Shown: piece after piece, positions 37,291-44,355 of the stretch
Position numbering within the stretch: position 1 is the stretch's first letter
Layout: every line of letters starts with the position of its first letter
Origin: JAMXLO01 sp963850535
GTDB taxonomy: Bacteria > Pseudomonadota > Alphaproteobacteria > Acetobacterales > Acetobacteraceae
Assembly: GCA_963850535.1 (NCBI GenBank)
Contig: CAWKMC010000046.1
Span: 1 to 64,000 of the forward strand
DNA length: 64,000 nucleotides
Reading direction: 5' to 3'
Notes under the pieces: model-generated
Database searches by the model: none
What the model saw: only the letters and a program-made list of their open reading frames with translations
What the model was told of the DNA's origin: nothing
Translations under genes and position numbers: made by a program

Positions 37291-37482
37291 GGTGGTAAGA
37301 GTTTCGCAGTTGAGCGAGGAAAACCGGGCATTAATGCGACTAACATACTTCCGAGTTCGGGAGTCTCTAAGTTTCGTATGAGAAACCGTTGGCCGCCAGA
37401 ACGGGTTCTCACGTGAGATCGTAAATTTTCGATTTGAGTTCGGTCTAAGCATGACTTGATCGGTGGTAAGATTGGTGGTAAG
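37291..37482. repeat. Right array of GGTGGTAAG repeats
   Basis: Copies at 37291-37299, 37462-37470 and 37474-37482; the last two are 12 bases apart, as on the left. A single-mismatch copy (GGTGGTGAG) is at 38447-38455. The 37278-37713 region holds no gene and probably contains attR. Confidence 0.8.
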
Positions 37483-37713
37483 AATTTTCTTAAAAAGGGG
37501 CTCTGATAACGGCCGGCACTGGAACAGGCACATTCTCCGCGTTGGTCTGACGACCATACCTAGGCACTATGCCTTGACGTATGGAACCCTCGCACATCGA
37601 GATGGCAAGCCGTCCCCCAGGTCCTATGCTTTTGGCGATGCTCGAATTGCTATCTCGCGCCTCTTGGCGTCCGCTGATTCCCTCTCTGCCGACATCCAGG
37701 GGGCAAGGTCGGG

Positions 37714-38142
37714 GTGGGAAAGGAAATGATCATACCGGAGTCGGAGGCTGACGCCGATCCAGAATTTCGTGCTCCGTGGAATGATACCGGAAGCCAGATC
37801 GAGGACACCCTGGTGCGAGTGGCGCGGGGTGGCGCCTTCAGCGTCATGCTTGGCCGCTTGGTGCGTGAGATGCGCCAAGCGTACGGCGCTGAGGACGCGC
37901 GACGGATAGTCCTGCGGGTCATCCGGGAATTGATGCCGTCCGATGAAGTCGCTCGGGAGACGCGGTTGGCTGCGCAGGGTTATATCTTGAGCGTAGAGAA
38001 GACAGCCGTGCTCGGTTGTTTTGCCGGCACTTACTTCATGCGCAGCAAGCAGGGCGCCTCCTTGACGCTCCGCGTTGACCAAACACCAATTGGGCGGCTC
38101 GAACGCGAATGGCGGAAGTTCAGGTTGTCGGCTCTGGGTTGA
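37714..38142 (+). CDS. Hypothetical protein
   Basis: 142 residues, start GTG 37714 or ATG 37726. Helical middle (GGAFSVMLGRLVREMRQAYGA, RRIVLRVIRELMP) and a hydrophobic stretch near residues 97-112. No family recognised. It could be the last cargo gene of the element or the first chromosomal gene. After it, to 38450, I see nothing. Confidence 0.45.
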   Translation: MGKEMIIPESEADADPEFRAPWNDTGSQIEDTLVRVARGGAFSVMLGRLVREMRQAYGAEDARRIVLRVIRELMPSDEVARETRLAAQGYILSVEKTAVLGCFAGTYFMRSKQGASLTLRVDQTPIGRLEREWRKFRLSALG

Positions 38143-38450
38143 ACCGGGGCCCGCCGACCGAGCGCGCCAGCAACCGACACCCGCCCGCGATTGCTCCGCA
38201 CCTGTGGCAAACCAGGGATACGTCCCGGCTGAAGCAGCCACCCTGCTGATCGTTGTCCTATTGCTGCGGCGTCCGGGGGGGCCGGACGGGCTGCAGTCCA
38301 TTCTGCAACTTCTCCTTCCAGCTTCGTGGCGAGTCTCCGTGGCCGCAGCACGTCATTCCCCGTTCAGAGCAAGTCTGGGCGGATAACGTTCATGTCTAAT
38401 CGTTAGTCTTGCGGCCATCTTGCCATCAGCATCGGACAGCTAAGTCGGTG

Positions 38451-38600
38451 GTGAGAACACGGAGGCGATCGCTGAAAGAGCTGCGCAGGGGTATTATCAA
38501 GTCGCCGGTGCGACCGAGCGAGCTGATCTTCATCTGGCTCGCCGTCGCAGCCGGTCTCGGCGTCTTCCTTCTCCTGCGGGACTTGCCAGCAATCATCTAG
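38451..38600 (+). CDS. Small single-span membrane protein
   Basis: 49 residues from GTG 38451 (VRTRRRSLKELRRGIIK) with one helix (LIFIWLAVAAGLGVFLLL). Basic N-terminus then a membrane span is typical of small bacterial membrane proteins. GGAGG lies inside the frame, so the start is unsure. Coding status is uncertain. Confidence 0.4.
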   Translation: MRTRRRSLKELRRGIIKSPVRPSELIFIWLAVAAGLGVFLLLRDLPAII

Positions 38601-38676
38601 ACACCGGGCTCGAGGGCGGTGTTTCTCCCTGCACAACCGTCAGGCCGCACTGGAGCCGAGTGCAGGGTGGCGCGCC

Positions 38677-40029
38677 CTAGATTTGCGAGTTAGCCAACGT
38701 TACGCCTTCGATGGCTAGCGCCATGCTGAATAGTCGTGCGTCCCCGAGTGTCTCGCCGACCAACATGAGACCGACCGGCGCTTCGCCGGCACCATGGCAC
38801 GGCAGGCTGATGGAGCAGCGGTCGAAGAAGTTGGCGAGCGCGGTATTGCGCAGAATGTGCATATTGACGCGATTATAGTCGCGCTCGTTCTCCAGCTCGG
38901 CAATGCGCGGTGGAACGATCGGTACTGTGGGCATGATCAGTGCGTCGAAATCGCGCGTGCGTGCATCAAGGGCAACGATCAGTTGGTTGCGTGCTGCGAC
39001 GACCCCGATGTAATCGACCGCGCTCATCCCTGCGCCACGCTCGATGCGCATGCGGATGCGCGGGTCATAGCCCTCACCCTTTTCGGCAAGCAGCACGCGA
39101 TGCCAGGCATAGGCCTCGGACGCGGCCAAACCACCTTTGGCGTTCACTGCAGCGACTTCATTGAACTCCGGGACAGCGATATGGCTGACCCGCGCGCCAG
39201 CGCGCGACAGTGCGGTCAATACCCGTTCGAAAGCGCCGGCAACCGTGCCGTCCATGCCCTCGAGCCCGACATTGCTGGGAACGGCCAGACGCAATCCGTC
39301 AAGGTTGCAGGATACTGGCAAGACCGGGGCTTCGCCGGCCAACACTGCATCGATGACAGCGCAGCACGATACGCTGGGTGCTAGGGGACCAACTAAATCA
39401 AGGCTGGGCGCCAGTGGCAGCACGCCGGTGATTGGCACCCGACGCGCCGTCGGCTTGTAGCCGACGATGCCGCAGAATGCGGCCGGGATACGACACGAGC
39501 CGCCTGTGTCGGTGCCCAGACCGGCCACTGCCATACCGTCGGACACCGATACCGCGGTGCCGGAAGAACTGCCGCCCGGAATACGGCCGTTCGTGCGGTC
39601 CCATGGCGACAGCGGCGTGCCGTAATGCGGATTGATACCCAGGCCCGAGAAGGCGAACTCGGTCATGTTGGTGCGGCCAACAGGCACGAAACCCGCAGCC
39701 AACATGCGTTGCACCACAGGTGCGTGCGCGGCAGCCGCCGGCGCACCGGCAAGAACGCGCGAGCCGGCGGGAGTGGGTTCGTCGGCAATATCGAACAGGT
39801 CCTTCAGGCTGATCGGAATGCCGGCATAGCGGCTCGGGGCACGCCCCGTGCGCCGCAGATTGTCCATCGCGTCAGCCATAGCGCGTGCGCTTTCCGCGTG
39901 AACCTTGATCAACGCACGGCTGCCTTCGCCGTTTGGATCGGCAATTCGCGCCAGGCAATGTTCCACCAGCGCGCGGCTGGTGATGGTGCCGTTAGCCAGG
40001 GCCTGGGCGTGCTGTTCGACTGTGCGCAT
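38677..40029 (-). CDS. Amidase (amidase-signature family)
   Basis: 450 residues. The Ser-cis-Ser-Lys triad is visible: Lys in IPISLKDLFD, the Gly/Ser-rich signature GRIPGGSSSGTAVSV, and the nucleophile Ser in GLGTDTGGSCRIPA. It hydrolyses a carboxamide or carbamate; it is not GatA by context. Its start overlaps the 3' end of the uronate-dehydrogenase-like gene by 38 bases. Confidence 0.9.
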   Translation of the reverse strand: MRTVEQHAQALANGTITSRALVEHCLARIADPNGEGSRALIKVHAESARAMADAMDNLRRTGRAPSRYAGIPISLKDLFDIADEPTPAGSRVLAGAPAAAAHAPVVQRMLAAGFVPVGRTNMTEFAFSGLGINPHYGTPLSPWDRTNGRIPGGSSSGTAVSVSDGMAVAGLGTDTGGSCRIPAAFCGIVGYKPTARRVPITGVLPLAPSLDLVGPLAPSVSCCAVIDAVLAGEAPVLPVSCNLDGLRLAVPSNVGLEGMDGTVAGAFERVLTALSRAGARVSHIAVPEFNEVAAVNAKGGLAASEAYAWHRVLLAEKGEGYDPRIRMRIERGAGMSAVDYIGVVAARNQLIVALDARTRDFDALIMPTVPIVPPRIAELENERDYNRVNMHILRNTALANFFDRCSISLPCHGAGEAPVGLMLVGETLGDARLFSMALAIEGVTLANSQI

Positions 40030-40831
40030 GCGGCCGTTGCTCCGGTCGGGTGTAGTCGATGGTGACGAAGCCGCCACCCTGATAGCGCTGCGCGACCTGG
40101 TCCAGTGGGTTTGTCTGACGCAGGATATGCTCGGCGTAATCCTCGGCGTTCTGCACCGGATGATAGCCAAGGCGTGCAGCGCCCGCATTGTTCCAGTAAC
40201 TGCGCGTGTTCGCCGAGACACCCCAGGCCACGAGATAGCCGATGTCCGGCACCGTGATGCAGCGCTGGATCAGCTGCACCAGGTCGTCGTTGCCAAGCCA
40301 GGTACTCAGATGGCGGAACTCGGTAGGCTTTTCGATAGCGGTGCCGATGCGCAGGCAAACGCCTTCGATACCATGCTTGTCCCAGTACATCCGCGTCATC
40401 GCCTCGCCCCAAACTTTGCTGAGGCCATAGAACCCATCCGGCCGCAGATCGCAGTCGAGATCCAGTTTGCTGTCCACACTGTGCATGCCTATGGCGTGGT
40501 TCGAGCTGGCGAACACAATGCGCCGCACGCCATGCCGCCACGCCCCTTCGTAAACCGAGTGCAAGCCAAGCAGATTGTTCTCAATGACCTCGGGCAATGG
40601 CCGTTCGACGCTCGTGCCAGCCATGTGAACCAGCACCTCGGTGCCCGTGAGCAACTGGTCTATGAAAGCGGTGTCGCGCAGATCGCCGTGGCACACTTCC
40701 TCTTCCGGCGTGATCGGCGTCAGCGCGCGCCTGCCGCCGGCGGAGCGCAAGGCGAACCCCAGCTTCAGCAGGGCTGGACGCAGCACCTGGCCGATATTTC
40801 CACTGGCGCCCGACAATGCCACTTTTGTCAT
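39992..40831 (-). CDS. NAD-dependent uronate dehydrogenase-like epimerase/dehydratase
   Basis: Extended SDR protein of 279 residues. The NAD loop is GASGNIGQVLRPAL. The SSNHAIGMH block and YGLSK (catalytic Tyr/Lys) match uronate dehydrogenases that oxidise glucuronate or galacturonate to aldarolactones. CLRIGT and the WLGNDDLVQLI region follow. The start MTKVALSG is clear. The adjoining amidase suggests processing of sugar-acid derivatives, but that is inference. Confidence 0.82.
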   Translation of the reverse strand: MTKVALSGASGNIGQVLRPALLKLGFALRSAGGRRALTPITPEEEVCHGDLRDTAFIDQLLTGTEVLVHMAGTSVERPLPEVIENNLLGLHSVYEGAWRHGVRRIVFASSNHAIGMHSVDSKLDLDCDLRPDGFYGLSKVWGEAMTRMYWDKHGIEGVCLRIGTAIEKPTEFRHLSTWLGNDDLVQLIQRCITVPDIGYLVAWGVSANTRSYWNNAGAARLGYHPVQNAEDYAEHILRQTNPLDQVAQRYQGGGFVTIDYTRPEQRPHAHSRTARPGPG

Positions 40832-40927
40832 GATTGTTCCTCCGCTGACGGCACGTCCATGTCATCCTTGGACCGCGGACGTGCTGACGCAAGCTATGTG
40901 TCGGCCGGAGTTGATGGAGCTGAACGA

Positions 40928-41590
40928 ATGCCTGAAGGGCACCTTTACATCGGCAATCGCCGGTATTCATCGTGGTCGATGCGAGGCTGGCTGGCGGTTC
41001 GGCTTGCGCAACTGGACGTCGACGAAGTGCTGATCCACTTCAGTCGGCCGGGGCCAACCCCGGAGATCGGGAAACTGTCGCCCAACGGACTTGTGCCGTA
41101 TCTCGAACACCGTGGTGCCCGCATCTGGGAGTCGCTTGCGGTTTGCGAGTACTGCGCCGAGCTACAGCCGGCGCTTTGGCCAGCGGATAGGATTGCGCGC
41201 GCACATGCGCGCGCCATCAGCGCGGAGATGCACGCCGGCTTCCTGGGATTGCGCCAGTCCATGTGGATGAACCTCGGGCGCGATTTCTGTGGTCTGGGTC
41301 GGACCCCGGAGGCGCTCGCCGATGTAGCGCGCATCGAGACAATGTGGGCCGACACCCGTCGCCGCTTCGGCAGTGATGGACCATATCTGTTCGGCGCTGC
41401 ATTCACTGTCGCCGACGTCATGTACGCGCCTGTCGTCACACGGTTTCTGACCTGGCGACCTGAACTTGGGCCCGCCACACATGCCTATTGCGACGCTGTG
41501 CGCGCTCATCCGCTGGTGAGTGCATGGTATGATGATGCCGCCGCCGAACCCGACGACTGGCTGCTGCCGGGTTACGAAAACGCTAAATGA
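40928..41590 (+). CDS. Glutathione S-transferase family protein
   Basis: 220 residues. The N-terminal thioredoxin-like domain starts LYIGNRRYSSWSMRGWLAV, with the Ser used by this class of GST, and has the conserved cis-Pro in GLVPYLEH and ES in RIWESLAVCEY. The C-terminal helical domain follows (APVVTRFLTW). ATG 40928-40930 has GGAG upstream. It conjugates or reduces small electrophiles. Confidence 0.88.
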   Translation: MPEGHLYIGNRRYSSWSMRGWLAVRLAQLDVDEVLIHFSRPGPTPEIGKLSPNGLVPYLEHRGARIWESLAVCEYCAELQPALWPADRIARAHARAISAEMHAGFLGLRQSMWMNLGRDFCGLGRTPEALADVARIETMWADTRRRFGSDGPYLFGAAFTVADVMYAPVVTRFLTWRPELGPATHAYCDAVRAHPLVSAWYDDAAAEPDDWLLPGYENAK

Positions 41591-41618
41591 CGGCTCCTGA
41601 CCTGGGCGATTGGGACAA

Positions 41619-42035
41619 TTATCTTCCAGCGCTGCCGAAAAACCGGCCCATCAACGAAGAAAGGTCTGGCGTCGCGTTCGCCTCGGGAATTTGACCGCCA
41701 GGCGTCACGTGGTTCACCGCCTGTGGCAACGCCTCTGCGAGAACGGCCTGCAGCTTGTCGGGCGTCGTCCCCGCCTGTCTCGCCCAGCCCTGTAGTTGCT
41801 CAGGCGAGAACACCTGGCTGATCTGCGCGGCAGAGACCGGCATATTGTCTCCCTCTGCTACCCAGGACTGCGCCTGAGTGCCGAGTCCGGCGGTCTGGAA
41901 CCTTGAAACAAGCCCGGCCACGCCACCGCCATTCGACGCCAATACCTGCTGCAGAATGCCGGCAATCGCGCTCGGCTGACCGCCCTGTTGGCCGCCCATG
42001 ATGCTGCCAAGCATCTGACCCAAAAATCCACTCAT
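41619..42035 (-). CDS. YidB-like DUF937 protein
   Basis: 138 residues: SGFLGQMLGSIMGG start, GILQQVLASNGGGVAGLVSRF and the NMPVSAAQISQVFSPEQL block with KLQAVLAEALPQAVNHVTP, which define the YidB/DUF937 family (helical, no known activity). A TATAAT (minus strand, plus 42059-42064) lies about 25 bases before the start. Confidence 0.88.
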   Translation of the reverse strand: MSGFLGQMLGSIMGGQQGGQPSAIAGILQQVLASNGGGVAGLVSRFQTAGLGTQAQSWVAEGDNMPVSAAQISQVFSPEQLQGWARQAGTTPDKLQAVLAEALPQAVNHVTPGGQIPEANATPDLSSLMGRFFGSAGR

Positions 42036-42149
42036 AGTGCATCTCCCCGATCGGCGGCATTATAGTTGAAGACCCGATTATCAGCTCGATAACAAGGTCG
42101 CGACGCGCAAGCACGCCGCACGATGCAACTGTTAAGTAGTCGGGGAAGC

Positions 42150-42230
42150 CCGGCTGCCTATCCTGGCGCCTCAACCCCGGCTGCCTATCCTGGCGCCTCA
42201 ACCCCGGCTGCCTATCCTGGCGCCTCAACA
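42150..42230. repeat. Three 27-bp tandem repeats at the end of the Rieske gene
   Basis: Units at 42150-42176, 42177-42203 and 42204-42230 (each CCGGCTGCCTATCCTGGCG then CCTCAACC or ..CA). The third unit contains the last codons and TAG stop of the Rieske gene (VEAPG-stop), so the other two are duplications of the gene's 3' end. They add no codons, since the first stop ends translation. Confidence 0.95.
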
Positions 42231-42580
42231 TAGAGCGCGTTGCCCGATACGCGCACAGGTATCGAGCGCAGGCGCATCCGAGCATCTCCGGGGTGCCGTC
42301 CTGTCTCAAGGTCGAATTCATAGCCATGCCACGGACAAACCACGTGCCGGTCCCTACCGAACCGCAGCCCGCGGCTGGTCTGGTCCGGCATGATGATCTC
42401 CTCGACCCGGTTGAACAGCCTGCCTTGGCACACCGGGCCGCCATGGTGTGGACAGCGATTCTCGTAGGCGACGAACCGTTCACCCAAGCGAAACACGCCG
42501 ACTTCCAGTTCGCCCAACGCAAAGACGCGGTGGTCACCATCCGCCATGTCGGTTGCCTGACCCACCATGATCTCAGCCAT
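42212..42580 (-). CDS. Rieske (2Fe-2S) ferredoxin-type protein
   Basis: 122 residues with the two Rieske motifs CPHHGG and CPWHGY that bind a 2Fe-2S cluster through Cys/His pairs. No signal or membrane span, so it is a soluble electron carrier. The ATG at 42578-42580 overlaps the stop of the preceding gene, so it is made together with the 103-residue protein and the amidohydrolase. It may feed electrons to an oxygenase elsewhere. Confidence 0.92.
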   Translation of the reverse strand: MAEIMVGQATDMADGDHRVFALGELEVGVFRLGERFVAYENRCPHHGGPVCQGRLFNRVEEIIMPDQTSRGLRFGRDRHVVCPWHGYEFDLETGRHPGDARMRLRSIPVRVSGNALYVEAPG

Positions 42581-42884
42581 TATCAGCTCTCCCTGATGCC
42601 CGGCTCACTGGGCGCCCGAACCACATGGCGATGTCGAACAGATTGAGGTCAGCAGCGCGGATCATCGCACATGCCGCCACTGCGACCTCGGTCGCCGTCA
42701 CCGCATCAGGTTCAAATGGCGCGAACTCCACCTCGATCGCTTCAGCTTTCGCTGCATACGCCTTCACAGCAGCAGTCAGCACCTGACGCAGCGCATCATC
42801 GGGGATCGCCTTCACATCGCCACAACGCAACGCAGTCGTCACTGCACCGTTGAACGCCGCTGCAAGCCTCGGGATGTCGTTCAC
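42573..42884 (-). CDS. Hypothetical protein of the Rieske/amidohydrolase cassette
   Basis: 103 residues from GTG 42882-42884, which overlaps the amidohydrolase stop (GTGA). Helical (VLTAAVKAYAAKAEAIEVEF, CAMIRAADLNLFDIAMWFG) with no known domain. The double overlap with both neighbours shows strict coupling and suggests a subunit or partner of the amidohydrolase. Confidence 0.75.
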   Translation of the reverse strand: MNDIPRLAAAFNGAVTTALRCGDVKAIPDDALRQVLTAAVKAYAAKAEAIEVEFAPFEPDAVTATEVAVAACAMIRAADLNLFDIAMWFGRPVSRASGRADNG

Positions 42885-44137
42885 TTCGCGAGCGCCGGCT
42901 CTGGCGCCGGCACCGTTGCGAGCTTGTGTGGCGGCACCTCGAAGCCGAACAGCCGCGCCGCATTCAGTCCAAGGATGTTGCGCTTCGCCTGCTCGGACAG
43001 AAACGGCAGGCTGGTGATCGAACGCGGCAGATCGAAATCCCAATGCGGCCAGTCCGATGCGAACAACAGCTGGGTCTCCGCGTTGATCGCCTCCATGGTC
43101 GCTTGCGTGAGCTTGAGATTGCTGGTCTCCAGCGGCTGGCTGGTGAAGTACATGTCGCGGATGTACTCGCTCGGCCGTCTGCGCAGCATCGGTGCCTCGG
43201 ACGAACGCATCATATATTCGGAGTCCAGCCGCTGCATCAGGAATGGCACCCACGCAAGACCGCTCTCGACCCAGATCACCTTTAGATTGGGGAACCGCTC
43301 AGGGATGCCGTTGATGATCCAGTTGGTCATATGGATCATATTGAAGTAGCAGAACGAGATGGCGTGCATCGAGATGAAGCGGTTGACCTGCTTCATCGAT
43401 TCGTCGCCCCAGTGGAACCCGGAGTGAAATGCCAGCGGTTTGCCCGCCGCCTGCAAGGCCGCATAGAGCCGCATATAGCTGTTGTGGTGCACCGGCTTAT
43501 AGCGGGTGGACACCACCGTGAAGCCGATAACGCCAGGCGCATCCGCGAACTCCTCGACCACATCGACGCAGGCGTCCGGGTCGTTGAACGGCAGATACAT
43601 CATCGCCTTGATGCGCGGCTCACGCGGCAGCAGCTCCTCGATCAGCCAGCGATTGAACGCGCGACCCAAGGCCACCTCGACTTCCGCCTGCGGATGCATG
43701 CCCAACAGCAGCATCGGCGTCGGAAACGCAACCGTGTAGTCGATGCCCATGCTGTCCATCGCGCGTCGGGTCAGCTCGATCTGGCGATGCGTATCCTCGC
43801 CGATGATGGCATCCGACTGCTGTCCGTGCGGAATGCGCCCGAACATGTCCTGATACAGCATGCCCGGCTGTATATTCAGCAGCCCGGGCGGCGAACCGCC
43901 GCGTTCGCGGAACGATTTGGCCGCGTCGCGCAGATAGTCGTTGTCGATGCGATCGGTGATCTCGGACCAAAACGCGGTCTCGGTCACATGCGCGTCTACA
44001 TCGACAATGAAGGTGTCAGCGAGTTTGCGGGCATCCCTTGCCGCATGGGCCAGCACGTCGCGCGTGTCGGTCCTGTTGGTGATCTTTTCCAGCTCTCGTA
44101 CAGTCTGAGACGATGATGCGCCGCGTGGTGCTGTCAT
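42881..44137 (-). CDS. Amidohydrolase (ACMSD-like, amidohydrolase_2)
   Basis: TIM-barrel metal-dependent hydrolase/decarboxylase of 418 residues. The first metal pair is in IVDVDAHVTE, a later His in PLAFHSGFHWG, and the Asp in LFASDWPHWD; LNAARLFGF closes the fold. This family includes ACMSD and other decarboxylases of aromatic acids. First gene of a three-gene cassette with the 103-residue protein and Rieske ferredoxin. Substrate unknown. Confidence 0.88.
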   Translation of the reverse strand: MTAPRGASSSQTVRELEKITNRTDTRDVLAHAARDARKLADTFIVDVDAHVTETAFWSEITDRIDNDYLRDAAKSFRERGGSPPGLLNIQPGMLYQDMFGRIPHGQQSDAIIGEDTHRQIELTRRAMDSMGIDYTVAFPTPMLLLGMHPQAEVEVALGRAFNRWLIEELLPREPRIKAMMYLPFNDPDACVDVVEEFADAPGVIGFTVVSTRYKPVHHNSYMRLYAALQAAGKPLAFHSGFHWGDESMKQVNRFISMHAISFCYFNMIHMTNWIINGIPERFPNLKVIWVESGLAWVPFLMQRLDSEYMMRSSEAPMLRRRPSEYIRDMYFTSQPLETSNLKLTQATMEAINAETQLLFASDWPHWDFDLPRSITSLPFLSEQAKRNILGLNAARLFGFEVPPHKLATVPAPEPALAK

Positions 44138-44355
44138 GGCATTCCCCCATCATTCGGCTTACGCTTCGGCGAGAAGCTAACATGCCGATGCCGATGGAAC
44201 TAGCGCGCACGCGGGCTGGTCAGCAGGGATACGCGTTGTGCTAAAGCACGCCGAGCCCCATACCGACAAGGTCACTGAACGCCGTTGCATCCGTCGAAAA
44301 TCAGCTAGCCGAGGTTTCACTTTCCATCCCGGTGCAGGGCCGGCACGTTTGCCGC

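Larger units (their letters stand above)
29617..37482. mobile_element. Phage-derived integrative element at tRNA-Asn
   Basis: Starts at tRNA-Asn with integrase and Xis/HTH genes; the rest is a minus-strand block of phage lysis genes and a tail-fibre gene, ending with an AlpA-like regulator. GGTGGTAAG repeats lie at both ends. It lacks replication, head, terminase and most tail genes, so it is a remnant or a satellite-like element. The right border is approximate: a clean duplicate of the tRNA 3' end was not found, and the element may reach 38455 (a degenerate repeat copy) or just before the amidase gene. Confidence 0.75.

Noticed and set aside
37624..38301. 225-residue minus-strand open frame opposite the 37714-38142 gene
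   Set aside because: Low-complexity, Pro/Arg-rich composition typical of a GC-rich shadow frame; the plus-strand frame has better protein character.
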